Positions 24,338-32,639 of a DNA stretch of 34,883 nucleotides are shown here, piece by piece. Made by a program: the position numbers and the translations under genes. Location of the stretch: IMG/VR virus record IMGVR_UViG_3300033064_004879, positions 1 to 34,883 of that record. The stretch is one strand, 5' to 3'. The first letter of the stretch is position 1; the number at the start of each line of letters is the position of its first letter. Source of the stretch: a virus. Below the pieces are notes generated by a model, which did not search any database, had not been told where the DNA came from, and worked only from the letters and a program-made list of their open reading frames with translations.

Positions 24338-25305
24338 TGGATCTAAACTTTATAACAAAAACATTTGGGAAGGAAGAACAACAAGAGGAATTCGAAAGAA
24401 CTCTTGGGGATCAACCCATAGTAATTATTAATTCTTCCCCCACACTAACTCGCGGCAAATTGGTAGAAATTACATCTGCACAATTAAAAGTGTGCGAGCC
24501 CCTAATTAAAGAAGCGCGCATCCCTGCGGACAAATATCAGTTTGTCCCAGCCATACCGCTTTCAAACTTAGACGAAAACGACATGACGACCGCACTGTAC
24601 AATGAGTACAGAGAGGAATTATTTGCCAAAATACGCCATATTAAGCCAAAGTTGATTATTGTGGCTGGTAACATCGCCCTGAAGACTTTATTAAAAAAAT
24701 CAGGCATTTCTAATAAGCGCGGAGTTGGTTTTGAATTTGAAGGTATACCTGTAGTTCCGACTCTAGCAATTGAAACTGTAGTGTTGGAACCCAAAGTGAG
24801 AGAGTTGTTTGTCCAAGATCTTACTAATGCTTACACCAAGTATATTCTTGATATACATAAGTTTCGTAACAAGGATTATAAAGTTGTAATGACCATGGAG
24901 GAAGTGGAAGAGGCTATTGCTGAGATAAGAAAGTATCCGGCACTTGGTGTGGATATTGAAACAACTGGATTAGACTTTATCAAAGATCGTATGCTGTCCA
25001 TTGCATTTGCATACGACGAAGGAAAATCTTTTTGTATTCCTATTTATCATAAAGAAAGCCCATTCACTGACATGGAAGTGCAGCACATCATGAGTTTGGT
25101 GGGAGAGGTGATGGCTTGCACACAAACTTGTAAAGTTTTTCATTCTGGGCAATTTGATATGAAATTTCTTATGGCAGCAGGAGTTAGAGTCTTTAATAAT
25201 ATTGGTGACACTAAGATACTCCACTCGTTGTTAAACGAGAACGCACCACACGGTTTGAAAGCTTTAATTAAAGAACGATTCCCAAAACAGTTAGAGAACC
25301 TATAA
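24337..25305 (+). CDS. DNA polymerase family A, N-terminal piece: UDG-like domain plus first half of 3'-5' exonuclease
   Basis: A 322-aa protein carrying the front of a Pol I-type polymerase. Residues ~28-165 resemble the uracil-DNA-glycosylase-like domain fused to several phage family A polymerases (IKPKLIIVAGNIALKTLL at 102-119, then RGVGFEFEGIPVVPT). From ~180 a DnaQ-like exonuclease begins: ExoI VDIETTGL with Asp206/Glu208, ExoII FHSGQFDMKFL with Asp274, then DTKILHSLL. It stops right after the helix HGLKALIKERFPK; the third exonuclease motif and the polymerase are in the next frame. The stop overlaps the next ATG (TAATG), so two subunits made by coupled translation are the simplest reading. 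The second frame is in -1 phase and a CCCAAAA heptamer lies at 25281-25287, so a frameshift fusion is an alternative. Confidence 0.85.
   Translation: MDLNFITKTFGKEEQQEEFERTLGDQPIVIINSSPTLTRGKLVEITSAQLKVCEPLIKEARIPADKYQFVPAIPLSNLDENDMTTALYNEYREELFAKIRHIKPKLIIVAGNIALKTLLKKSGISNKRGVGFEFEGIPVVPTLAIETVVLEPKVRELFVQDLTNAYTKYILDIHKFRNKDYKVVMTMEEVEEAIAEIRKYPALGVDIETTGLDFIKDRMLSIAFAYDEGKSFCIPIYHKESPFTDMEVQHIMSLVGEVMACTQTCKVFHSGQFDMKFLMAAGVRVFNNIGDTKILHSLLNENAPHGLKALIKERFPKQLENL
25281..25287 (+). other. CCCAAAA heptamer, possible -1 frameshift site joining the polymerase halves
   Basis: In the reading frame of the first polymerase piece it is C CCA AAA, the X XXY YYZ pattern. The -1 frame is open from 25272 (just after a TAA at 25269) straight into the second piece, so a slip here would yield one chain of about 815 residues. 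No stimulatory pseudoknot or upstream Shine-Dalgarno was established. Confidence 0.3.
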
Positions 25306-26810
25306 TGATCACTATAGCTGATGGAAAAAATAATGATTGGGCGGGCATGTCGCTTGAAGACTTAGCCTATGGCAATTCTATGGATGCCGATTTTACGCTC
25401 CGTCTATTTAAGGTGATGAAGCCAGAAGCCGATGCCACAGGTGTTTACCTAGTGTATGAGAAAGTTTTGCAAGATGCTCTGTCCATTTTATCCGAAGTAG
25501 AGTTTTTCGGGATAAAGATTGATGATCAAGTGGTTGCTGATTTGGATGTAAAATTACAATCAGAACTTAAAGATCTAGAGGTGCTGATACAAGAGGCTTC
25601 CCCGGTGAAGCCAATCAACATTAGCTCAAATGCGGATTTAATCCGCGTGCTATTCACTTCAGAAGGTTTTAGTGAAAAAGCATTTAAGCGCACGAAGAAA
25701 ACTAAAGCGCCCTCTACAAAGGAAGATCATTTGTTAATGGTCAAGCACGCAGCTAAAAATAATAAGACTGCTCCTTTTATTGATCTGGTATTGGCATACA
25801 AGGAGAGGGCAAAGCAGCATAAGACCTATGTAATGGGAGTGAAAGCGGCTGTTGCTTACAACGGTGAAAGCCGTGTGTATTCTAACTATAATTTTGGTGA
25901 TGTAGTAACTGGTCGCCTTAGCTGTTCCAAGTATTCAGTAAACGACGATGCTAAAGGTATTTCGTTCCATACACTACCAAGGAAGACTGGGGTTAACATT
26001 AGAGCCATGATGCGCGCTGATGGTGATATGTACTTCATAACTGCCGACTTCTCGCAAATGGAACTTCGTATTTTGGCTCAATGCAGCCGCGACGAGAATT
26101 TACTTAAAGCCTTTAATTCTGGTGAGGACTTACATAGTTTCACCGCGTCTTTAGTTTTTGGAAAACCAACATACCAAGTGACCGAGGAGGAAAGGCAGAT
26201 TGCAAAAAGTGTTAGCTTCCTTATTGTTTATGGTGGTGGTCCAAGGAAACTGGCAGAGCAGATAGGGCAATCAATGGAGTACTGTAAAGGTATATTTGAT
26301 ACTTATGAGAGCCTGTTTCCTCGCGTGTTTAAATGGATTGAGCAAGTCCATAAAGGAGTGCAGAAGAATAAACACGCAACTAGTTTGTTTGGTCGCCGCA
26401 GACACCTTAAAAATATTGATAGCCCAAATAAGTTTTACCAGTATAGGGCGCAAAGACAGGGGATGAACTTTGTTATCCAAAGTTCCGCATCTGATATCAT
26501 GTTACACTCTATTATTCAATTGGTACGCAAAATAAAACTTAGAGGGTTAAATGCACAAATGCTTGCCACCGTGCATGACTCTGTTGAGTTACAGTGCTCT
26601 GAAAAAGATTTAGACGCTGTATTGCAGTTGGTACGAGAAACACTAACTTCCACCAAAGAATTAAAAAGGGCTATTGGATTGGACTTTATTGTGCCTTTTG
26701 TCGTAGATATAGAGGTCGGTAGATCTTTCGGTTTTGGAGTACGGGCTAAATTTGATTCCGGCAAAATTTCCAACTTACCCCAAATTATAAAAGAGAATGA
26801 AGCATCCTAG
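25305..26810 (+). CDS. DNA polymerase family A, C-terminal piece: end of exonuclease plus polymerase domain
   Basis: A 501-aa protein with the Pol I polymerase motifs: motif A FITADFSQMELRILA (Asp248), motif B RQIAKSVSFLIVYGGG (Arg297, Lys301, Phe305, Tyr309) and motif C ATVHDSVELQ (His424, Asp425). The TGRLSC element sits at 202-207. Phe at the O-helix site suggests discrimination against dideoxynucleotides, as in E. coli Pol I. The first 35 residues complete the exonuclease domain of the preceding gene: SLEDLAYGNSMDADFTLRL aligns with E. coli ALEEAGRYAAEDADVTLQL, with Asp27 as the third-motif aspartate. Alone it would lack proofreading. It overlaps the previous gene at TAATG and the next by 14 bases. 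T4 itself has a family B enzyme. Confidence 0.93.
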   Translation: MITIADGKNNDWAGMSLEDLAYGNSMDADFTLRLFKVMKPEADATGVYLVYEKVLQDALSILSEVEFFGIKIDDQVVADLDVKLQSELKDLEVLIQEASPVKPINISSNADLIRVLFTSEGFSEKAFKRTKKTKAPSTKEDHLLMVKHAAKNNKTAPFIDLVLAYKERAKQHKTYVMGVKAAVAYNGESRVYSNYNFGDVVTGRLSCSKYSVNDDAKGISFHTLPRKTGVNIRAMMRADGDMYFITADFSQMELRILAQCSRDENLLKAFNSGEDLHSFTASLVFGKPTYQVTEEERQIAKSVSFLIVYGGGPRKLAEQIGQSMEYCKGIFDTYESLFPRVFKWIEQVHKGVQKNKHATSLFGRRRHLKNIDSPNKFYQYRAQRQGMNFVIQSSASDIMLHSIIQLVRKIKLRGLNAQMLATVHDSVELQCSEKDLDAVLQLVRETLTSTKELKRAIGLDFIVPFVVDIEVGRSFGFGVRAKFDSGKISNLPQIIKENEAS

Positions 26811-27828
26811 CATCGCCATTATTACTGATCTGCATCTTAGGGGAGACTACTATCCAGGATTCCTAGAGAAGCAAGTTGAGACCCTTCTCTTGCTGCTTAG
26901 CAAAAAACGCCACTCCCATGTAGTTATAAATGGTGACATTTTTGAGAAGAGAAATCCACGCGCAGAAGAATTGATGGCGTTCAAATATCTCTTGGATAAC
27001 ATAAAATCGGAAGTTATTATCAATAGAGGGAACCACGACACTCTTCGAAAGGACGGGTCATCGGATACCATCCTTTCCATATTTGAAGGGAAAGCAAAAA
27101 TTATACAAGATACGGAGTCTATTCAGATAGGGTCACATGTATTTGATTTCATCCCTCACTATGAGGATGACAAACAGATTATTGAGGCATTGAAAAAAAA
27201 TCCCGCTAACCCAGTGTTTGGGCATTTTGGTTTCCAGGGTTGCGCCTCTAACTCCACATACATGTACGCATCAGATGTGAAGTTAGCCCATCTTAAGAAG
27301 CACCCATATGTGTTCTTAGGACATATTCACAAACCACAGATGTTCGGGAAGACTGTGTATATTATGGGGACGCAGTATACAGTAACCTTCGGTGAGGCAA
27401 ACGCGCAAAAGTATTTCCATGAGGTTATATGCCACCCCGACCGTTTGGAAGTAATCAAAACACCCATAAATCATGGGATTAAACATCTATCTTGCAACAT
27501 ACATGAGTTAGATGACACGCTAAAACACCATAACCCAAAGAGCTTTTTCACTCTGCTCCGCGTAAAAATAGATAAGCTTGATGCACATGTCGAGGACACG
27601 CTAAAAGAAAAAATCTATTCACAGTACGCCATAAAGCATTTGGAATTGGTCTTTGACGATATATTGCCGAAATTCGATTCCGGGTTTCAACGCAAATCAA
27701 GCATTCTCTCACTAGACGACGCAGTGATTGAAGACTATGTGGAAAATAATAGGACTGTATTTTCTAAGTCTGAACTTTTCGCTGGGCTTGAGTTAATCAA
27801 AGGTAAAAATTCTAATGAAGTTGAATAA
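26797..27828 (+). CDS. 47: Recombination endonuclease subunit, metallophosphoesterase (T4 gp47/SbcD-like)
   Basis: A 343-aa Mre11/SbcD-family nuclease that, with the gp46-like ATPase encoded next, processes DNA ends to single-stranded tails for recombination-dependent replication and degrades host DNA. All metal-ligand motifs are present: TDLH (Asp11, His13), NGDIFEKR (Asp47), RGNHD (Asn79, His80), GHFGFQG (His143) and LGHIHKPQ (His176, His178). Length is close to T4 gp47 (339 aa). The ATG lies 14 bases inside the polymerase gene, and its own end overlaps the gp46 gene by 14 bases, so the three are translationally coupled. Confidence 0.95.
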   Translation: MKHPSIAIITDLHLRGDYYPGFLEKQVETLLLLLSKKRHSHVVINGDIFEKRNPRAEELMAFKYLLDNIKSEVIINRGNHDTLRKDGSSDTILSIFEGKAKIIQDTESIQIGSHVFDFIPHYEDDKQIIEALKKNPANPVFGHFGFQGCASNSTYMYASDVKLAHLKKHPYVFLGHIHKPQMFGKTVYIMGTQYTVTFGEANAQKYFHEVICHPDRLEVIKTPINHGIKHLSCNIHELDDTLKHHNPKSFFTLLRVKIDKLDAHVEDTLKEKIYSQYAIKHLELVFDDILPKFDSGFQRKSSILSLDDAVIEDYVENNRTVFSKSELFAGLELIKGKNSNEVE

Positions 27829-29446
27829 GATAACTATTTCAAATTTTCTTTCAATAAAAGAAGCAACTGTTGAGTTTGATAAAATGCATCCGTTGGTGTA
27901 TATCAAGGGTGTGAATAAGGATACCAAACCGCACAGTTCTAATGGTGCTGGAAAAAGCTCAATAATAGAAGCTATTTCATTTGTATTGTTTGGAAAGACA
28001 CTTCGCAAGACCAATGATAAAACTCTGGCTAACAATAAGACCGTAGGTCTATGCAAGGTTTCTTTAGTTGTAAACGACACTATTGAGATAGAGCGCACCA
28101 AACGACCTCCCAAACTTACTGTAACTATAGAAGGTAAGTCAGCCACTCAAGAGTCGGTAGCGGCAACGCAACAGTACCTGGAAAAGATTCTAAACATAAA
28201 CTTTCATGTGTTTATGGCGTCCATGGTATTTGGTCAGGAGAACAGCGTAAACTTTCTAACGGCAACACCAGAAGAGAAGCGTTCTATTATCCAAAACTTT
28301 CTGTCTGTTAGTGAAGTGTTTCGAAATCGCGGCACTATCAAAAGTTTGAAGTCTAATTTTCTTGCAGAAAAGAATCTCCATATCACGCTATTGAATGATA
28401 AGAATTCTCAAATACAAAAAGCTAAAGAGAAAATTAAAAGCCTGAAAAGCTTTACTGGCGATACCAATAAAATGCTTCGTGAGAAGAAATTGGCGGGTAA
28501 ATCATTCAGTGAGATACAGGAACAAGAGCGCACGCGAATGGAGGGCGATGTAGAGATTGAGCGTCTTGGGGCTCGTATTGATTTATTGACTGAACGAGGG
28601 GAATTTTCCCAGCAAAAAAGCAATAGGGCTCTATCATCTGCGTGTGAAGCTTGCGGGCATCTAAAACAAAAAGATCTCCAAGCCAAGACCTTAGCTGACC
28701 AAGAAATACTCGATACGGCTAAGGAGTTGGCGGGGCATAAAAAACAACTAACCCTTCTTCTAAAAGAAAAGCAGCCTGCTGTTTTGACCTCGGTCGAATT
28801 ATTTGCTATTGAAAAACTTTACAAGTCGCAAGCAGAAGTTAGTTTGCTCACTGAGCAGGTAAAAGAAGCAGAAGCTAAGGCTGTGTCCTATGGAGAGGTC
28901 GCTTCTAAAGCGCAACGCCAGTACGACATTATGAAGTTCTGGGAATCTGCTTTTTCTGAGACAGGGCTAATTCGATATGTTATTAGAAATATTTTGGAGT
29001 ATTTAAATTTCCGTTGTAATTTTTATATGAACCTTTTATCGAATGGAAACTTAGCGATAAATTTTGATGAGACGCTGGTTGAAACCATCTATAACAAGGA
29101 AGCCCCAGTTTCCTACGACTCCATGTCGGGTGGTGAGAAACGAAGATCCTCTTTATCGGTTATGTTGGGTCTGAATGACTTGTTTTTACTTTCCGGGAAA
29201 GACCAAGCTAATCTACTGTTTTTTGACGAGATTGCTGATTCTTTGGACGCTGAGGGTATAAAAAGCATTCTGAAACTTGTAAACTATATAATGAAGTCCA
29301 AGCGGCTGTGCGTCATTACTCACAATGAAAATCTCATCAACACTCTTGATGAGTACGCCGAGCCGCTTCTTGTATTTAAACGCGATGGCATTTCCGTCAT
29401 CAAGCAAACTTATAAAAAACCTAGAGGGAGATTAGACAATGTATAA
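27815..29446 (+). CDS. 46: Recombination endonuclease subunit, SMC-like ATPase (T4 gp46/SbcC-like)
   Basis: A 543-aa Rad50/SbcC-type ATPase, partner of the gp47-like nuclease. Walker A is SNGAGKSS (42-49), followed by IIEAISFVLFGK; a central coiled coil carries a zinc-hook CEAC (Cys277, Cys280). The signature SGGEKRRSS, Walker B NLLFFDEIADSLD and switch VITHNE lie in the last 130 residues. The short coiled coil and length match T4 gp46 (560 aa). It overlaps the gp47 gene by 14 bases and the cochaperonin gene by 8. Confidence 0.96.
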   Translation: MKLNKITISNFLSIKEATVEFDKMHPLVYIKGVNKDTKPHSSNGAGKSSIIEAISFVLFGKTLRKTNDKTLANNKTVGLCKVSLVVNDTIEIERTKRPPKLTVTIEGKSATQESVAATQQYLEKILNINFHVFMASMVFGQENSVNFLTATPEEKRSIIQNFLSVSEVFRNRGTIKSLKSNFLAEKNLHITLLNDKNSQIQKAKEKIKSLKSFTGDTNKMLREKKLAGKSFSEIQEQERTRMEGDVEIERLGARIDLLTERGEFSQQKSNRALSSACEACGHLKQKDLQAKTLADQEILDTAKELAGHKKQLTLLLKEKQPAVLTSVELFAIEKLYKSQAEVSLLTEQVKEAEAKAVSYGEVASKAQRQYDIMKFWESAFSETGLIRYVIRNILEYLNFRCNFYMNLLSNGNLAINFDETLVETIYNKEAPVSYDSMSGGEKRRSSLSVMLGLNDLFLLSGKDQANLLFFDEIADSLDAEGIKSILKLVNYIMKSKRLCVITHNENLINTLDEYAEPLLVFKRDGISVIKQTYKKPRGRLDNV

Positions 29447-29717
29447 ACCATTTGGAAACAAAATTCTTGTTAAGCGAATCACCGCATCAGAAAAAACTGA
29501 GTCGGGCTTTATCAAACCCAATGAGCGCGTAGAGAAAATTCTCACCGCTGAAATTATTAGTATTGGTAGTGGGGTGTTTGATGAAAATCTGGCAGCCCTA
29601 CAAAACCCGGAGCATAAGAATATTATGTTTTCCGCATTTGCTGGGCAGGAAATTAAACTAGATGGTGTTGATTATTTCTTGGTTCCTGTTGGTGATATTA
29701 TGGTGGTTGGGAAATAA
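29439..29717 (+). CDS. GroES-like cochaperonin (T4 gp31 analogue)
   Basis: A 92-aa protein with the GroES fold pattern: KPFGNKILVKRI at the start (compare the R/P-L-x-D-R-V strand of GroES), a mobile-loop-like segment EKTESGFIKPNERVEK, AEIISIGSGV, then a second barrel half ending YFLVPVGDIMVVGK. Phage cochaperonins replace host GroES so that GroEL can enclose the large capsid protein; T4 gp31 does this for gp23. Here the gene sits in the replication/nucleotide operon, overlapping gp46 by 8 bases and two bases before the reductase gene, so it would be made before the capsid protein. The sequence is closer to bacterial GroES than to T4 gp31. Confidence 0.88.
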   Translation: MYKPFGNKILVKRITASEKTESGFIKPNERVEKILTAEIISIGSGVFDENLAALQNPEHKNIMFSAFAGQEIKLDGVDYFLVPVGDIMVVGK

Positions 29718-29719
29718 GC

Positions 29720-31627
29720 ATGTATGAACTCGTAAAAGGTAGTTTAGCCGAGACTATTTTTCTCGACAAGTATGCTTACCCAGGTGAGACTGCGTGGAAA
29801 GACTGCGCTAAGAGAGTAGCCAAAACCGCCTCTGATTGTGAATTCCCAGAGAATCGTGAAGCAGTAGAGAAATCTTTTTATCAGGCCATATCCACTGCGG
29901 ATTTTTGCCCTGGTGGAAGAATTCTTTTCGGGGCAGGACGATCCAACCAGAACTTACTAAACTGTTATGTTTTAGACCCATCAGATACTGTCGGCAGTAT
30001 TGGGGACACTATCTCTGAAATGTACAAGATCTCTTGTGGTGGAGGCGGCGTTGGATTTAATTTTTCCAAAATACGCCCCAAAGGGGATAACATTCAGAAT
30101 ATACCAAATTCGGCTCCAGGCGCAATCTCTGTTATGAGAATGATTAACGAGATTGGCAACCATGTTCGTGCGGGTAAGAATCGTCGCACGGCTTTGATGG
30201 CAATTTTGGATATAACTCACCCTGAATTAATTGAGTTTCTAGATGTAAAACTAGACCGTAAAGAACTTACAAATTTCAATATATCTGTCGCCATCACCAA
30301 AAGATTTTTAGAGGCTGTAGACAAGGATGAAGAGTGGTACTTCACTTTCGCGGGACGCCAAAACAAATACTACATGTATTCGGTTCAGCGACTTTCCGTT
30401 GAAGATTCTACCACGAATTTTGTTACTCTCGTAGCAAAAAATGAGGATGACGCACTAGGTAGAGCAAAACATTTGCATCTGCAATCTCCATCTGATGTAT
30501 TTTCTAATGCCAAAAAGGTAGTGGTTATGGCGAAAGATCTTTGGAGGCGCATTATTGACTCCGCCATGGAATCTGGTGAACCAGGTATTTTTAATATTGA
30601 TTTTTCAAATGAGTATACCAACGTTTCGTATTTTGAATATATGCCAGCGACTAATCCTTGTGGGGAAGAGGTTCTTCCTGCGTATGGGAACTGTTGTTTG
30701 GGTCATGTCAATCTGGCGAACATGGTTGATTATGACGGCACCATTGATTGGCGTAAATTAGCACGAACAGTAAGGTTGGGAGTTCGCTTCCTGGACAACA
30801 TCCTTACTGTCAACCATTTCCCATTAGAAGAGTGCGAGACTGTTGGAACACGATCCAGACGGATTGGGCTGGGCGTAACAGGACTTCACTACTTCTTGAT
30901 TAAGGCGGGGTACAGGTACGGTAGTGAATCGTGTCTGGAGTTTATGGATCGCCTGTTTAGCACTATCAGAAATGAAGCATACAAAGCCTCCATGTATCTC
31001 GCAAAAGATCGTGGAAGTTTCCCTGCATATGATTGGAGTAAACTAAAAAACGAAAAGTTTTTCAAGACCTTACCCTCTAGAATACGCTCTGATATCAAAG
31101 GGAATGGGCTACGCAATGCTGTTCTCCTCACAGTCGCACCCACAGGAACGATAAGCATGGTTCTAGGCGTTTCTACTGGCATAGAGCCTATCTTTGCACC
31201 AGTCTATAAACGCCGCTGGAAGACCTCTACAGAGGGCGTGTGGAATGAGCGTTTAGTTGTAGATGAGTTATTTAAACAACTGTACCTTCGCGGGAGGGAT
31301 GTAGAGCACTGTGTAGGTGCGTACGATGTAACTCCTTTAGAGCATATTAAGACGCAAGCATTGGTGCAATCATATATTGATTCCGCCGTATCCAAAACAT
31401 GTAATTTACCATCCACTTTCAAACCGTCTTCACTATACGAAGAATTGCAAGCATTTGCTGGTGAGATAAAAGGATTTACTTTTTACAAGGCTGGCTCTAG
31501 AGGGAATGAACCTTTAGAAGCAGTAGACCATCATGAATTAGATTTACGAGAACTTATAGTGACAGGTGGCATTGAATCTGGTTTGGCTGAAATTAATGAT
31601 TGTGTCACGGGAGTCTGTGAGTTGTAA
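29720..31627 (+). CDS. nrdJ: Class II (adenosylcobalamin-dependent) ribonucleoside reductase
   Basis: A 635-aa enzyme making deoxyribonucleotides with B12 as radical source and needing no small subunit. Key residues: Cys82 (LLNCYVL), NPCGEE with Asn312, thiyl Cys314 and Glu316, second redox cysteine at 325 or 326 (GNCCLG), phosphate-loop-like APTGTISMVLGVSTGIEP, and C-terminal shuttle pair DCVTGVCEL. Its single-chain length and lack of a nearby NrdB favour class II over class I. An extra ~50-residue segment (about 212-262, KYYMYSVQRL to PSDVFS) lies between the usual FTF and the helix DLWRRIIDSAMESGEPG; it looks like a small inserted beta-alpha domain. The stop overlaps the zinc-ribbon gene (TAATG). 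It supplies precursors for the polymerase encoded in the same operon. Confidence 0.93.
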   Translation: MYELVKGSLAETIFLDKYAYPGETAWKDCAKRVAKTASDCEFPENREAVEKSFYQAISTADFCPGGRILFGAGRSNQNLLNCYVLDPSDTVGSIGDTISEMYKISCGGGGVGFNFSKIRPKGDNIQNIPNSAPGAISVMRMINEIGNHVRAGKNRRTALMAILDITHPELIEFLDVKLDRKELTNFNISVAITKRFLEAVDKDEEWYFTFAGRQNKYYMYSVQRLSVEDSTTNFVTLVAKNEDDALGRAKHLHLQSPSDVFSNAKKVVVMAKDLWRRIIDSAMESGEPGIFNIDFSNEYTNVSYFEYMPATNPCGEEVLPAYGNCCLGHVNLANMVDYDGTIDWRKLARTVRLGVRFLDNILTVNHFPLEECETVGTRSRRIGLGVTGLHYFLIKAGYRYGSESCLEFMDRLFSTIRNEAYKASMYLAKDRGSFPAYDWSKLKNEKFFKTLPSRIRSDIKGNGLRNAVLLTVAPTGTISMVLGVSTGIEPIFAPVYKRRWKTSTEGVWNERLVVDELFKQLYLRGRDVEHCVGAYDVTPLEHIKTQALVQSYIDSAVSKTCNLPSTFKPSSLYEELQAFAGEIKGFTFYKAGSRGNEPLEAVDHHELDLRELIVTGGIESGLAEINDCVTGVCEL

Positions 31628-32235
31628 TGTACGAGTGTATTCATTACCGGGAGATATTTGAAGAGGGTAAATGGGTTTGCAAAGATTGCAAGGAGCCCAT
31701 TAAAGATACAAGGGTTATTCCTGGTGGTATAAACCATACACGCCAAAAGCGTTTTCAATTTCAATGCCCCGATAGGAAATGCGTGGGCAAGTTTGGCTTC
31801 GCTCTAAAGATGAAAGATGTTCCTGAGTTAGTACCAGAAAGTGTTGTATGCCCATTCTGTGCAACCATGGAGGCTTTCTGGTGCATGGATATTGCAGGTA
31901 ATTTTATAGTGGTAGGCGCGGGTAACCCGTACTATAATAAGACGATGGCAGATGCCGAACACAAATGGCTTGGACTCCAAGTAGACGAAACAAGGAAAGC
32001 CGTTCGTGGTGAAGATCAATTGACTGGCACAGCCGCTTCCCCTTACTCACGCATCGAGATCAACCATGAAGCAATGGTGGAATTAGGAAGAGCGCGGAAA
32101 GTGGATTCGGAGACTGCCCGACAACGAAATGAAATTTTAGAAGCGAGAAGCCAAGAATTAGCAAGGCTCTCATTAGACCAACTTTCCGATTTACAAGTAC
32201 AACATGCAGTCAAAACAGATAATTTATACGAGTAG
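31627..32235 (+). CDS. Zinc-ribbon protein of unknown function (202 aa)
   Basis: A 202-aa protein with paired cysteines: CKDC (18, 21), CPDRKC (47, 52) and CPFC (75, 78), probably one or two structural zinc sites. The second half is a charged helix or coiled coil (about 145-190, RARKVDSETARQRNEILEAR). No enzyme motif is visible. It is coupled to the reductase by TAATG and overlaps the dUTPase by 32 bases, so it is made with the nucleotide enzymes; a nucleic-acid-binding or regulatory role is a guess from the zinc ribbons. I do not recognise a named family. Confidence 0.7.
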   Translation: MYECIHYREIFEEGKWVCKDCKEPIKDTRVIPGGINHTRQKRFQFQCPDRKCVGKFGFALKMKDVPELVPESVVCPFCATMEAFWCMDIAGNFIVVGAGNPYYNKTMADAEHKWLGLQVDETRKAVRGEDQLTGTAASPYSRIEINHEAMVELGRARKVDSETARQRNEILEARSQELARLSLDQLSDLQVQHAVKTDNLYE

Positions 32236-32638
32236 CCCAAACATTCCACAACAACAAACTCCAGGCTCTGCCGGATTTGATGTTGCCGCAGACACAAGGT
32301 ATACAATTCCCAGTAAGGGAACTGCAATAATAGGGACGGGTATCAAACTTGAAGCGCAATCCGCCATTTGGTATATGCTTGCTATTCGTTCCTCGCTGGC
32401 AAAAGAAGGTCTTAGCCTATTGAACGGGGTTGGTATTATTGATTCCGACTATACAGATGAGATTAAACTTATGGTGCACAATCGTACAGATTACACTATT
32501 ACTATTGAATTGGGTGAGCGAGTTGGACAGATAATCCCAATGCAGTTGGCGAATGTTTCCTTCAAATCACGCGCATCTAAAACCACCAAAACCAAAACCA
32601 AACCCCGCACTGGCGGATTCGGATCAACAGGAAAGTAA
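32204..32638 (+). CDS. dut: dUTPase (deoxyuridine triphosphate nucleotidohydrolase)
   Basis: A 144-aa trimeric dUTPase that turns dUTP into dUMP and pyrophosphate, keeping uracil out of DNA. All five motifs are intact and in order: I PGSAGFDVAAD, II RSSLA, III GVGIIDSDYTDEIKL, IV RVGQII, V RTGGFGSTGK at the C-terminus. The start at 32204 overlaps the zinc-ribbon gene by 32 bases and gives the normal family length. Together with the reductase and the UDG-like domain on the polymerase it suggests attention to uracil in this phage's DNA metabolism. Confidence 0.96.
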   Translation: MQSKQIIYTSSPNIPQQQTPGSAGFDVAADTRYTIPSKGTAIIGTGIKLEAQSAIWYMLAIRSSLAKEGLSLLNGVGIIDSDYTDEIKLMVHNRTDYTITIELGERVGQIIPMQLANVSFKSRASKTTKTKTKPRTGGFGSTGK

Positions 32639-32639
32639 A

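Noticed and set aside
32553-32639. Upstream ATG giving a 455-aa helicase
   Set aside because: The extra 29 residues are the dUTPase gene read in another frame; a ribosome-binding site stands just before ATG 32640.
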